Assembly: GCF_016924655.1 (NCBI RefSeq)
Contig: NZ_JAFFJU010000002.1
Span: forward strand, 62,001 to 126,000
Direction of reading: 5' to 3'
Length of the DNA stretch: 64,000 nt
Source: Sphingomonas arenae
GTDB lineage: Bacteria > Pseudomonadota > Alphaproteobacteria > Sphingomonadales > Sphingomonadaceae
Shown one piece after another: positions 11,074 to 19,554 of the stretch. A program made the position numbers and the translations under genes. The notes below the pieces were generated by a model. That model saw nothing but the letters and a program-made list of their open reading frames with translations. It did not search any database and was not told the DNA's origin. How positions within the stretch are numbered: position 1 is the first letter of the stretch; every line of letters starts with the position of its first letter.

Positions 11074-11481
11074 TCACCCCTTGGCGGGCACCACTTCGCC
11101 GTCTTCCTTGACGAAGTCGCTCGGCAATGGCCGGTCCAGGACGGACAGCACCTCTTCCGACGGTCGGCACAGCTTCACCCCACGGGGTCCAACCACCACC
11201 GGCCGGTTGATCAGAATGGGGTGCTCCACCATCGCGTCGATCAGCTGTTCGTCGGTCAGTGTGGCATCGTCGAGGCCAAGCTCCGCGTACGGTGTGCCCT
11301 TCTGCCGCAGCAGTTCTCGTGGCGTGATGCCCATGCGCTCGATCAGCGATACGAGTTCGTCCCGGCTCGGCGGCGCGTCCAGATAGAGGACCACCTCAGG
11401 CTCGATGCCGGTCGCCCGGATCAGCGCGAGCGTGTTCCGCGAAGTCCCGCATGCCGGATTATGGTAGATGGTGGTCGTCAT
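11074..11481 (-). CDS. arsC: Arsenate reductase, glutaredoxin-dependent (ArsC family)
   Basis: A 135-residue cytoplasmic thioredoxin-fold enzyme that reduces arsenate to arsenite with glutathione and glutaredoxin. The start MTTTIYHNPACGTSRNT places the nucleophilic cysteine at residue 11. RQKGTPYAELGL, HPILINRPVV and CRPSE follow as in the Escherichia coli plasmid-type ArsC. A longer frame up to 11655 adds 58 unrelated residues and is rejected. No arsenite exporter or ArsR regulator is adjacent, so the gene stands alone, as is often seen in sphingomonads. Function is well supported by motif and length. Confidence 0.92.
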   Translation of the reverse strand: MTTTIYHNPACGTSRNTLALIRATGIEPEVVLYLDAPPSRDELVSLIERMGITPRELLRQKGTPYAELGLDDATLTDEQLIDAMVEHPILINRPVVVGPRGVKLCRPSEEVLSVLDRPLPSDFVKEDGEVVPAKG

Positions 11482-11924
11482 GCGCAGCAGCTCACCCCGG
11501 CGGGGGCCCTCACGGGACCGCAGCAGGCCGTCTCGGCCGCGCGGAACGGCACCGAGTGCCTCCGGTCGTCGCTCCTGACATTCATCCAGATTTCCTTTCC
11601 TCTTGCCAGCCGCTGCTGCTGCACCATGGAGCCGAGTGTAGCAACCGCGGGTCACGTCTCCAGGCTCCCGGTCTTTCCTTGTTCGCCGGCACCTACGGAA
11701 CGCTGGTCGTCCGGATGATCAGCAGCGCGGCCAGGCTGGTCCCGATCGCGGCTGAGATCAGCAGGAACATGACAGCGCGGCGCTCCGATGCAATCTGAAG
11801 GGTGGGCAATCATTGCACTGTCGAACGAAAGGAACGCCATTCACCTCACGCCGAACAGAGCATGGGCGAGCACCACCAGCTGGTTCCGGTGAGTTCCAAA
11901 GGGCAAAGCTTGCTCCGGACCTTT
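11482..11924. other. Intergenic stretch, no confident gene
   Basis: This 443-base stretch separates arsC from the tail of the iron operon. The only thing of note is a 38-codon frame on the minus strand, 11809 to 11693, starting with TTG and encoding one hydrophobic segment ending in SVP. It has no ribosome binding site and no recognised relative, so it is not called. No tRNA, repeat or clear terminator was seen. Confidence 0.4.
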
Positions 11925-12455
11925 CTAGCCTGTCGTTGGCCCGCGCTGTCGCGCATGCGAGCATCGTGTGGTCGCTTGCGCGGAAGCGCCCAGTCCTTCC
12001 GGAGATGGTCCTAGACACGGTGAGTGCCGGAACGGACATCCCATCGATCCGGCAGCTTCGTGCGGTGACCGGTCTCCCAACATCCGGCGTAAGCTCGCCA
12101 CGGCCCAGCAGAGCACGCCAGGCAGGCCATGCGGCACATCGGTCGTTCCATGAGGAGCGCCCAGCTCCGGCGCGCGGGAGATGAGCGCGAGGATCGCCTG
12201 CTCGTCGCAGCTCAGTTGGAGGGTCCCAGGGCAGCTTGCTTCCAGCGATCGCCCCAGACACTCCTCCGTGATCTGCAGCACGCTGTGGAGCGCCACGGCC
12301 ACGGCCGGCGGCTCACCGGCGTGGGCGATGAGCCGCGTCATGCCAAGGAGCGCATCTTCTCCCAGCATCCGCGCCGCCGCCCAGCGCCGGACCAGCCGCA
12401 CGATCAGGAGCTCCGTCGAGGACGGCCGGTGCGGGCGGATGCGATCGATGCGCAT
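11925..12455 (-). CDS. Hypothetical protein, last gene of the iron-uptake operon
   Basis: A protein of 176 residues that I cannot assign to a named family. The start at 12455 is strong: AAAGGAG precedes the ATG by six bases, and it begins 18 bases after the TonB receptor stop. The first 135 residues look like a compact helical protein, with a run of arginines and hydrophobics, a cysteine pair region near 86-94, and a PHGLPG motif near residue 124. I believe similar short proteins follow siderophore receptors in other sphingomonads, but this is from memory. The last 45 residues have a composition more like non-coding sequence, so a frameshift or late stop mutation near 12050 is possible. Confidence 0.55.
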   Translation of the reverse strand: MRIDRIRPHRPSSTELLIVRLVRRWAAARMLGEDALLGMTRLIAHAGEPPAVAVALHSVLQITEECLGRSLEASCPGTLQLSCDEQAILALISRAPELGAPHGTTDVPHGLPGVLCWAVASLRRMLGDRSPHEAAGSMGCPFRHSPCLGPSPEGLGASAQATTRCSHARQRGPTTG

Positions 12456-12473
12456 GGTCGCTCCTTTTGCGGA

Positions 12474-14609
12474 TCAGAAATCCATGGAGGCGGACAGCCG
12501 AAAGGTGCGCGGCTGGCCCTGGAGGAGCGAGGTGCCGAAGGTCTCGAACGCCGAGGCCCAGTAGCGCTTGTTGGCGACGTTATCGACGCCCGCCCTCAGG
12601 GTGAGCGGACGATCGCTCACCAGCGCGACGTATCGGGCACCGAGGTCCAAGCGCGTCCAGCCGCCGATCTCCAGCGTGTCGGCGGCATCGACCGGCTGCT
12701 CGCCAGTGGCGACGACGCGACCGGTCAGCGTCAGGCCCTTCACCGCCGGCACGTCCCATTCTAGATTGGCGTTTGCCAGCAGCTTCGGCACGCCTGGCGC
12801 GTCATTGCCGTCCTGCGCGCCAACCGGCGTGTCACGCAGCTCGGCATCGATCCAGGACCCGCCCGCGATGAGCCGCAGTCCTCGGGCAAGCTCGCCATCG
12901 AGGGTCAGCTCCACGCCCTGGTTGCGCTGCTCGCCGAACACACCGAAGCGGAACAGCCCAGGGTTGGCGGTATCCGGCACGGCGAAGGCACTCGGGCGGG
13001 TGATGCGGAAGGCCGCGATGCTGCCGTTCACCCGCCCAAAGCGAGCCTTGGCTCCAATCTCATACTGGACGGACTTCGTCGGCGCGAACACCTCGCCCGG
13101 GTTGCTGATGGTCGCGTCGACCGGAGCGGTCGGTCCCTGCTGCAGCCCCTCGATGCGATTCGCGAACAGCGACAAGCCCTCACGCGGCTTGACCACGAGG
13201 CCGACGACGGGCGTCACCGCGCTCTCGTCATATTCGCTCGCAAGCGAGCCGCCGTCGTAATAGTTGTAGCCCTTCACCTTGATGCGCTGATGGCGCAGCC
13301 CGGCCGTCAGCAGCACGCGGTCGTTGGCAAGGCCGATGGTGTCCGACAGGAAGAAGCTGGTCAGGCGCGCCCGGCTGATGGGAAAGGGATCGTCGAGGTC
13401 GCCGCCTACGAAGCCGGTTGCGGGCAACGGTACTTCCGGCGTGTCGTAGAGGTTCGTCGCATATCCGCCGAAGCCGCCGAGGAAGTCGAACGCATTACGA
13501 TTGACCTGGCGGATGTGACTCACGCCGGCGTTCAACTCGTGGGTCGTGCCGGCGAACGACAGCTTGGCCCGCACACCCGCTTGCCCGGCTTCGTTGTTGT
13601 CGGTGCGCGGCACGAACAGGGCGGAGCCGGTGGCCGTGCCGTCGGTGCCGGTCACCGTGATCCCGCCATAGACGCCATCTTCCGAGCCGTCCCGGGCACC
13701 GGCCTGCGCATAGAGCAGGACATTCTCGCTGACGTCCCACTCCGCCCGGGCGACGCCGAACAGGTCCTCCAGTTCGGTGAAGGTCCACGGCTGGGCATAA
13801 TTGGCATCGACGACGGGCACGCGGGGGATGAAGCTGGTCAGCGTCACCTTGGGGCGGAGCTGCTCCACCCGGATCTTCTGGTAGGCGAGGTCGAGCGACA
13901 GGCGGACGTCCGTTCCGCGATAGTCGATCCCAGCGCCGAGCACGGTGGCGCGGCGGTTCTCGTCGTCGATCGCGACGTCACCGCGTCGGTGGGCACCGTT
14001 GATCCTGACGCCCCAGGCTCCTCCCCCGAACCGGCGTGCCACGTCGAAGCTCGCGCCGACATGGCCGTCCGTGAGGTAACTCGCCGTCGCTCGGGTCAGG
14101 GTGCGGTCGGCCCGCTTGGGCAGGAGGTTGATGCTTCCGCCGATGCCGGATCCGCCCGGCGCCGCGCCGTTCAGGAAGGCCGTCGCTCCGCCCAGCACCT
14201 GCACGCTGTCATACAGCTCCGGCGCGACCAGCTGGCGCGGCGTGATGCCGTAAAGTCCGTCCAGCGCCACATCGTCTCCGAACAGGGTAAAGCCGCGGAT
14301 GACGAACTGCTCCGACGCATTGCCGAAGCCGTAGCTGGTGCGGATGGTGGGATCGTTCTCCAGCACCTGGCCAAGGGTCTGCGGCTGCTGGTTATAAATG
14401 AGCGCGTCCGAATAGCTGCGGATGCTGAACGGCACATCCTCCGCCGCCTTGTCGCCGAGAATGCCGACCTGTCCCTCGCGCCGCACCTGCGTCTGGTTGT
14501 TGCGCTGTGCAGTGACGATGATCTCCTCGCCCGTCGGCTCCGCCGCCTCCTGGGCAAAGGCGGGCGCGGGCACGGTGGCGGAGGCAAGCAGCAGCAGGCG
14601 GAACTTCAC
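12474..14609 (-). CDS. TonB-dependent siderophore receptor
   Basis: A 711-residue outer-membrane receptor. A signal peptide (VKFRLLLLASATVPAPAFAQ, GTG start) is followed by a TonB-box-like EIIVTAQ. A plug domain contains NDPTIRTSYGFGNASEQFVIRG in two short stretches, and a long beta-barrel ends in the aromatic terminus RLSASMDF. The pattern is that of ferric-siderophore receptors (FhuA/FpvA type) rather than the large sugar receptors of this genome. GTG 14609 is chosen because AAAGGA lies nine bases upstream and the signal peptide begins there; the upstream ATG at 14651 adds a poor leader. It is the third gene of a minus-strand operon with a PepSY protein, consistent with siderophore uptake and periplasmic or membrane iron reduction. 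Confidence 0.88.
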   Translation of the reverse strand: MKFRLLLLASATVPAPAFAQEAAEPTGEEIIVTAQRNNQTQVRREGQVGILGDKAAEDVPFSIRSYSDALIYNQQPQTLGQVLENDPTIRTSYGFGNASEQFVIRGFTLFGDDVALDGLYGITPRQLVAPELYDSVQVLGGATAFLNGAAPGGSGIGGSINLLPKRADRTLTRATASYLTDGHVGASFDVARRFGGGAWGVRINGAHRRGDVAIDDENRRATVLGAGIDYRGTDVRLSLDLAYQKIRVEQLRPKVTLTSFIPRVPVVDANYAQPWTFTELEDLFGVARAEWDVSENVLLYAQAGARDGSEDGVYGGITVTGTDGTATGSALFVPRTDNNEAGQAGVRAKLSFAGTTHELNAGVSHIRQVNRNAFDFLGGFGGYATNLYDTPEVPLPATGFVGGDLDDPFPISRARLTSFFLSDTIGLANDRVLLTAGLRHQRIKVKGYNYYDGGSLASEYDESAVTPVVGLVVKPREGLSLFANRIEGLQQGPTAPVDATISNPGEVFAPTKSVQYEIGAKARFGRVNGSIAAFRITRPSAFAVPDTANPGLFRFGVFGEQRNQGVELTLDGELARGLRLIAGGSWIDAELRDTPVGAQDGNDAPGVPKLLANANLEWDVPAVKGLTLTGRVVATGEQPVDAADTLEIGGWTRLDLGARYVALVSDRPLTLRAGVDNVANKRYWASAFETFGTSLLQGQPRTFRLSASMDF

Positions 14610-14623
14610 TTCGATGGGTCCTT

Positions 14624-14788
14624 TCAAGAGGAACGACGGCTCGCCGCCCACAAGACGGCAAGGAGAGGAGCGGACAGCGCCGCCCAGGAAAGGATGTCGC
14701 GCCAGCCGTCGCCGGTCAGGGCGACGACAAGGCCGGCCAGGCTCAGCAGCCCCAGCACGACGGGGATGGCGAACGTCGACCGGATCAT
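14624..14788 (-). CDS. Small two-span membrane protein of iron operon
   Basis: A 54-residue protein made of two hydrophobic segments (about 6-24 and 33-48) joined by TGDGWRD and ending in basic RRSS. Its ATG overlaps the stop codon of the upstream PepSY gene (ATGA), and it ends 14 bases before the TonB receptor start, so it is very probably co-translated with both. Small proteins of this shape regularly sit between PepSY proteins and siderophore receptors in alphaproteobacteria. The role is unknown; it may stabilise or assemble the PepSY reductase. Confidence 0.7.
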   Translation of the reverse strand: MIRSTFAIPVVLGLLSLAGLVVALTGDGWRDILSWAALSAPLLAVLWAASRRSS

Positions 14789-15957
14789 TCGGCCGGACTC
14801 GGCTGGGGCTCGAACCGCCCGCCGCTGGTGACTTCGGCCAGGCGCAGCGACAAGGGAGCCTGGCGGCGGCCGAGCCACAGATAGACGCCGGAGCCGAGCA
14901 CCACGATCGTGAACAGGGTCAGCGCGGCCCAGAGCAGCTTCAGCGGCAGGCCGCCGTAATCGCCGAAATGGAGCGGCTGACTGAGTTGCAGCGCTGTCAT
15001 GCTGATCGGCATGGGCCGCACGTCGGTCAGGCGTCCGGTCTCCGCATCGATCAGCGCCGGCGTCAGCAGCCGCTTGGTCAGCGGCGTGTCGCCCTGGAAG
15101 AAGACGGCATAATGGTGGCCCGTGCTGTAGGCCCCGCCGGGAAAAGCGATGAACTGGGGGTCGTTGCCGGGCAGCGCCGCGCGGGCCGAAGCCATTGCCC
15201 TGTCGAGCGATCCGTAGCGAGCCGGCGGCAAGGGCGCGGCACCGGCTTCCCGGCCGGTCATCTCCGCCAGGGCGCCGTTCCGCCACTGGTCGACCAACGG
15301 CGTCGCCAGCGCATTAATGATCCCGGTGACCCCCACCACCGTCATCCAGGCGAACGCCGCGATGCCCAGAAGATTGTGCCAGTCGAGCCACTTCAGGCGC
15401 CGGCTCCGCTCCGTGCGCAGCGTGCCGAAGTCGAGCTTGCGCATGAAAGGGGCGTAGAGCACCACGCCCGACACCAGCGCGGCCACGAACAGCAGCCCCA
15501 TCGCACCCAGCAACAGCATGCCGGGCAGGCCCAGGAACATGTCGGTGTGCAGCTGGAGGAGTAATTCCATGATCCCCTTCTCTCCCGGCGGCGCGACCAG
15601 CCGGCCGTTCGTCCGGTCGAACAGCATCAGCGTCATCTGCGTCTCGGGCGAGTTGGGCGCCGGACCGGTGGTGACGGTCAGCAGTGGACTTTCATTGTCG
15701 AACGCCATGTAGAGCGGCACTTCACCCGGCCGCTCGGCAAGCGCCCGCTGCAGCATGGTGTCGAGCGGCAGCAGTCCCGGCGCATCCGATGATGACGCAG
15801 GCCCCGCCAATGGCGGCGGACCGCCCGCAAGCTCCTCGACCTCATCATGGAAGATCAGCGGCAGACCGGTGAGGCACAGCATCAGCAGGAACAGCGTGCA
15901 GACGAGGCTCGTCCACTTGTGCACCAGATACCATGCCCGAACCGCCGACCGCGTCAT
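14785..15957 (-). CDS. PepSY-associated transmembrane protein (PiuB/FsqB-like iron-siderophore reductase)
   Basis: A 390-residue inner-membrane protein. It begins with a spanning helix (about 9-33, YLVHKWTSLVCTLFLLMLC) and has a large periplasmic part. Further spans lie near residues 155-170, 200-220 and 340-365. PepSY_TM proteins are found with TonB receptors for siderophores, and several are thought to reduce or release iron in the periplasm or across the membrane. His residues in HKW, HTD and DWHN are candidate haem or metal ligands. First gene of the operon; a Fur-like palindrome lies 20 bases upstream of its ATG. Family assignment is good; the reductase role is inferred. Confidence 0.85.
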   Translation of the reverse strand: MTRSAVRAWYLVHKWTSLVCTLFLLMLCLTGLPLIFHDEVEELAGGPPPLAGPASSSDAPGLLPLDTMLQRALAERPGEVPLYMAFDNESPLLTVTTGPAPNSPETQMTLMLFDRTNGRLVAPPGEKGIMELLLQLHTDMFLGLPGMLLLGAMGLLFVAALVSGVVLYAPFMRKLDFGTLRTERSRRLKWLDWHNLLGIAAFAWMTVVGVTGIINALATPLVDQWRNGALAEMTGREAGAAPLPPARYGSLDRAMASARAALPGNDPQFIAFPGGAYSTGHHYAVFFQGDTPLTKRLLTPALIDAETGRLTDVRPMPISMTALQLSQPLHFGDYGGLPLKLLWAALTLFTIVVLGSGVYLWLGRRQAPLSLRLAEVTSGGRFEPQPSPAE

Positions 15958-15976
15958 GAGGCGCTGCTTAGACGCT

Positions 15977-15995
15977 ATTGCGAAGCATTTGCAAT
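15977..15995 (-). promoter_or_regulatory. Fur-like inverted repeat upstream of iron operon
   Basis: A 19-base sequence with ATTGC and GCAAT arms and a partly symmetric centre (ATTGCGAAGCATTTGCAAT). It lies 20-38 bases upstream of the PepSY gene start, where an operator would block transcription. Its position before an iron-uptake operon suggests Fur or a related iron regulator. The match to a specific alphaproteobacterial consensus is inferred, not tested. Confidence 0.45.
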
Positions 15996-16125
15996 CCGAA
16001 TCTCGATCTGGTGAAGAACACAGGCCACCGTTGCACAGGTCGGGAGCAGTCCCGGGAACGGGAGCGCAGATGTCCTCAGGAGGAGGATGCGGTGCGCCGC
16101 AGCCGGCGCGCGGAGCATTGGCCGG

Positions 16126-17829
16126 TCAGCGATCCCGCGAGGCGTACGGTCCGAATACGGCGCCGACAAAGCCGCCCGCCGTCTTGGTGCTTAGGATCTT
16201 GCCGTCTAGTCCGGTTGCCAGCGGACGCCAGTTGGTGCCGTCGAGGGCGTAATCGAAGTCATATGCGGCCCCACCGGAGCGTATCCGCAAACCCACGGGA
16301 GCTCCGGCGAAGTCCTTCAACGGGGCAGAGGCGAGCACGATTCCCTTCGCGGGATCTTTCGGTCCGGCACGGCGCTCCAGGCGCACCTCCGCGCCGCTTG
16401 GTCCGCGGGTGACGCTCATGAGGTACCAGTATTCGTCGTTCTGGAGTGCGGCTAATCCGGCTCTCTCACCAAGCTTAGGATTGAAGCGCACGGAAGTTGT
16501 TGCGACCGCGTGCATGTGCTGTTGGCGCCGCGCCAGGAAGGAGGGATTGCCAAAATCGCCCAGTCCCGTGGTTCGGGGCTGCAGCCATAGCGCGCCCTTC
16601 GCGAGTTCGAACCAGCGCTCCCGTGGATTACGCATCATCATCCAGTGTGGGGGAAGGCTCGGACCGTTGAACTCCTCCCGCTCGCTCATCCGTCGGCCGT
16701 TGGACGGCGTTCCTCTCGAGGGCAGTGGAGGCCGCTTCCCCACGTACGGCAGCACCTCCCCGGGGCTGGTGATGCGGGGCCAGCCCTCCTTCCAGCTGAC
16801 CGGCATCAGGAAGGTCTCCCGGCCAGTATTGTAATAGTCTCCTTCGTACGGCCGGACTGCCAGGAAGGTGGCCCACCACTCGCCATTGGGCAGTTGGACC
16901 AAGTCCGCATGACCGGCCGAGGTGATCGGGTCCTTGCGGCCAGGGGGTAGATCGCGCTGCGTCAGGTACGGGTTCTGGTCCCACGGCTCGTAAGGTCCGT
17001 CGACCTTGCGGCTGCGCAGCACGACTTGACGATGTCCCTCCGCCGTCCCGCCTTCCGCGGCGCTGAGGTAGTACCAACCGTCCTTCTTGTAGATGTGAGG
17101 GCCCTCGATCCAGATCGGCTTGGTCGAGATGTCGATTCCGCCGTCGATGAGCATTGTCCGGGGCCCAAAGCTCGTCCTGGTCGCGGGATCGAACCGCTGG
17201 ATCCAGATGGCACGGTGCCCCTCGTAGAGCGCGGGACCCTTCGGCGCATCGTTGTTGAGAATCCAGGCCTTGCTGTCGTCATCGAAGAACAGCGAAGGAT
17301 CGATCCCACCCACTTGGGGCAACCAGACCGGATCGCTCCAGGGGCCAGCCGGATCGGTGGCCGTGATGACGAAATTGCCTCCACAATCGACGCAGGTGTT
17401 GGCGATGTAGAAGGTGCCCTGGTGGTGCTCGATGGTCGGCGCGAACACGCCGCGAGATAAGCCCAGACGGCCGAAATCCAGTTGATCCGGTCTGCTGATC
17501 GCGTTGCCGATCTGTCGCCAGTTCACGAGGTCCGTGCTGTGGAACACCGGCAGTCCCGGGAACCAGGAGAAGGTGGAGGTAACGAGATAGAAATCGTGCC
17601 CGACCCGCGTGATGCTCGGGTCGGGGTAGAAGCCTGTCAGAACCGGGTTCGCATATTCGCCGACTCCGGGCACGGGCAGAGGGTCATCACCCTCATACTC
17701 GAACCAGTCGAATACGGCCGCATGATCGAACGACGGCTCTGGGTCACTCGCACCACCGAGCAGAAGGGCAGACGCCAGCAGGACGACGGACGCGAGCGAA
17801 TTGCGGATGTGGCTTCGGAATGCTGCCAT
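16126..17829 (-). CDS. Glycoside hydrolase family 43 (beta-xylosidase / arabinofuranosidase)
   Basis: A 567-residue exported enzyme. A signal peptide or N-terminal anchor spans residues 1-28. The five-bladed GH43 propeller has catalytic base D70 in FYPDPSI, pKa-modulating D177 in GIDPSLFF, and general acid E242 in WIEGPHIY. A C-terminal concanavalin-like beta-sandwich starts near residue 385, as in the xylosidase-type subfamilies. The start at 17829 directly precedes the signal peptide; an upstream extension to 18192 overlaps the next gene and is rejected. Third in an operon after GH10 xylanase and a DUF6491 lipoprotein, so it probably trims xylo-oligosaccharides or removes arabinose side chains in the periplasm. 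Confidence 0.9.
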   Translation of the reverse strand: MAAFRSHIRNSLASVVLLASALLLGGASDPEPSFDHAAVFDWFEYEGDDPLPVPGVGEYANPVLTGFYPDPSITRVGHDFYLVTSTFSWFPGLPVFHSTDLVNWRQIGNAISRPDQLDFGRLGLSRGVFAPTIEHHQGTFYIANTCVDCGGNFVITATDPAGPWSDPVWLPQVGGIDPSLFFDDDSKAWILNNDAPKGPALYEGHRAIWIQRFDPATRTSFGPRTMLIDGGIDISTKPIWIEGPHIYKKDGWYYLSAAEGGTAEGHRQVVLRSRKVDGPYEPWDQNPYLTQRDLPPGRKDPITSAGHADLVQLPNGEWWATFLAVRPYEGDYYNTGRETFLMPVSWKEGWPRITSPGEVLPYVGKRPPLPSRGTPSNGRRMSEREEFNGPSLPPHWMMMRNPRERWFELAKGALWLQPRTTGLGDFGNPSFLARRQQHMHAVATTSVRFNPKLGERAGLAALQNDEYWYLMSVTRGPSGAEVRLERRAGPKDPAKGIVLASAPLKDFAGAPVGLRIRSGGAAYDFDYALDGTNWRPLATGLDGKILSTKTAGGFVGAVFGPYASRDR

Positions 17830-17837
17830 GGATCTTC

Positions 17838-18242
17838 TTATCCCGCCCGACCTCGCTCCATCGGAACGAAGTCGCCTAGCAGGCATGTGGGTTCGTTCAG
17901 GAAGCCCGTTGCACGCGTCTCGACCGGGTCCGCCACGCGGATGCGGTCGCCGCGACAAAGGCGGCCCCCCTCGCCTCCGCTCGCGACGGAAATGGTCGCG
18001 CTGCTCCCAAGCCTCGTCAGCCCCGGACACTGGCCTTGCAGCTGGTTCCGGTAATCGACCGGGCCGTTCATCTCGAACCGGACGGAAGATGCATCCACGA
18101 CGCTGCGCCCTGCGACCTGATTGAGCGAGATGCATCGGACCGCCTGGTTGCCGGCTAGCTGCTCTCCCGCCGGAGCTGGCGCCGGTGCGCATGCCCCAAG
18201 AAGGATGCCACTAAGTGCGATGGCCGCTGAACGATGGTCCAT
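17838..18242 (-). CDS. DUF6491-type small lipoprotein
   Basis: A 134-residue protein starting MDHRSAAIALSGILLGAC, with a lipobox-like LGAC, so probably a lipoprotein. The body has four further cysteines in CISLNQV, QCPGL, LCRGD and TCLLG, and the order CISL, FEMNG, YRNQL, CPGL, LCRGD is the pattern I recognise as DUF6491. Function is unknown. A perfect AGGAGGT eight bases before the ATG at 18242 fixes the start. It lies between the GH10 (31-base gap) and GH43 (8-base gap) genes, so it is expressed with them. A link to xylan breakdown is only positional, since the family also occurs elsewhere. Confidence 0.75.
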   Translation of the reverse strand: MDHRSAAIALSGILLGACAPAPAPAGEQLAGNQAVRCISLNQVAGRSVVDASSVRFEMNGPVDYRNQLQGQCPGLTRLGSSATISVASGGEGGRLCRGDRIRVADPVETRATGFLNEPTCLLGDFVPMERGRAG

Positions 18243-18273
18243 GGGGTTCACCTCCTCGAAGGACGAGAACATA

Positions 18274-19467
18274 TCATGCTGTTGCTTGAGTCGTCGCACC
18301 GCGGAGTGCCTGCGCGATTGCCTCCCGCAGCGGCTTCGGCCGGAAATCGCTGTCATAAGGGGTGCCGCGCTTGATCGACTTGTCCGCCCGCGGGTCGAAG
18401 TCGGTCAGCCAAGTGTAACGATCGACCATTCCCCATGCGAGAATGTCTCGCAGCTGCGGATAAGCGAGCATCACGTCCAGATAGGCGCGCGCATAGTCGG
18501 CGACCATCTGGTCACGCACCACGATGTCGTCAGGCGCCTTCTGGTCGTTTACATCGAACTCGGTGATCACGAGCTTGTAGCCCATCCCGACCACCTCATC
18601 GAGAAAGCGGCGCCAGGGACCCTCACTTTCCCTGACGATTTCGGCCACGGAGAGCGGCTTCAGCAGCCGGATGTGGGACTGGATGCCTAGTGCATCGACC
18701 GGTGTTCCGCGCTTTCGGAAACCCTCGAGCAACTTCAGCACCCCGACGATATGCGTCTCGTCCTCGGTGCCGCGCTCCCAGCTCATATAGTCATTGTAGA
18801 CCAGCTCCGCATGGGGAGCCTCCGCCTTGGCGGTGTGGAACATGAGGTCCAGGAACCCCTCTCCCCCCAAGGCTCGGGTCACAACCGTGTCGCGGATGGC
18901 GCCGGTTTCCGGCTGCACCGCTTCGTTCACCACGTCGTAGGAGTAGACCGCGCGGCCATAGCGCCGGCACACGGTCCGGACATGCTCGGTGAGAAGACGC
19001 TCCGCTTCACGAGCCGGCTGAGCACCGAAGTCGAAGCTGCGAAGCCAATCCGGGTACCATTTGTCCGGCGTCCAGAAGAGCGTGTGCCCGCGGAGCGGCA
19101 GCCCTCTGGCGCGGGCCTGCTCCACCATTGTGTCGAACTGCTGAAAGGTGAAGGTTCCTGCCGCCGGGCGGGTCCACTGCCACTTGAGCTCGTTTTCCGG
19201 AACCAGCAGCCCGCACTCACGGTCGACAATTGCCGCGTAGGCCGGGTTCGCGAGGCTGGCGCGATCCTGCCCGGGCTGACCGTAGGCGTAAGCCGTGCCG
19301 AAGCGGCGGCCGGATCGCTGGGCCATTGCGTGCAGCGAAGCGGGGGCGTTCGTCTTGATTGGACCAGGCGTCGCGCAAGCCGTCGCAGCGGTGGCGAGCC
19401 CTCCCGCGATCGCCTGCCGTCGCGTCAGTGAGAGTGACTTCGAGCCGTCCGACGGATGGTGAGTCAT
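18274..19467 (-). CDS. Endo-1,4-beta-xylanase, glycoside hydrolase family 10
   Basis: A 397-residue exported enzyme cleaving internal beta-1,4 bonds of xylan. The N-terminus has a twin-arginine-like motif LTRRQAIAGG (residues 14-23) followed by a hydrophobic stretch and ATACATP, so export by Tat, possibly as a lipoprotein, is likely. The GH10 barrel carries ENELKW (91-96), GHTLFW (127-132), acid/base E182 in VVNEAV, IQSHIR (262-267) and nucleophile E303 in ITEFDV. The ATG at 19467 is chosen because it starts just before the Tat signal; the longer frame to 20178 is antisense to another gene. It is the first gene of the xylanase-DUF6491-GH43 operon and has a LacI-type operator 30 bases upstream. 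Confidence 0.94.
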   Translation of the reverse strand: MTHHPSDGSKSLSLTRRQAIAGGLATAATACATPGPIKTNAPASLHAMAQRSGRRFGTAYAYGQPGQDRASLANPAYAAIVDRECGLLVPENELKWQWTRPAAGTFTFQQFDTMVEQARARGLPLRGHTLFWTPDKWYPDWLRSFDFGAQPAREAERLLTEHVRTVCRRYGRAVYSYDVVNEAVQPETGAIRDTVVTRALGGEGFLDLMFHTAKAEAPHAELVYNDYMSWERGTEDETHIVGVLKLLEGFRKRGTPVDALGIQSHIRLLKPLSVAEIVRESEGPWRRFLDEVVGMGYKLVITEFDVNDQKAPDDIVVRDQMVADYARAYLDVMLAYPQLRDILAWGMVDRYTWLTDFDPRADKSIKRGTPYDSDFRPKPLREAIAQALRGATTQATA

Positions 19468-19496
19468 GCCTGGGCGACTTCCCTCTTGCTTTCGGT

Positions 19497-19510
19497 TGAT
19501 AGCGCTAACA
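19497..19510. promoter_or_regulatory. LacI-type operator upstream of the GH10 operon
   Basis: TGATAGCGCTAACA is a 14-base inverted repeat around AGCGCT with one mismatched base pair. It lies 30 bases upstream of the xylanase start and 45 bases before the divergent DUF6445 gene. It resembles the perfect site at 23726, so the same sugar-responsive repressor may control both. Confidence 0.65.
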
Positions 19511-19554
19511 GGCTGCGGCGCGCGCAGCAAGGACAGGTGGGTCGAGGACGCGGG

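Noticed and set aside
11693-11809. A 38-codon minus-strand frame with one hydrophobic segment
   Set aside because: It starts with TTG, lacks a ribosome site and has no recognised relative, so it is not supported as a gene.
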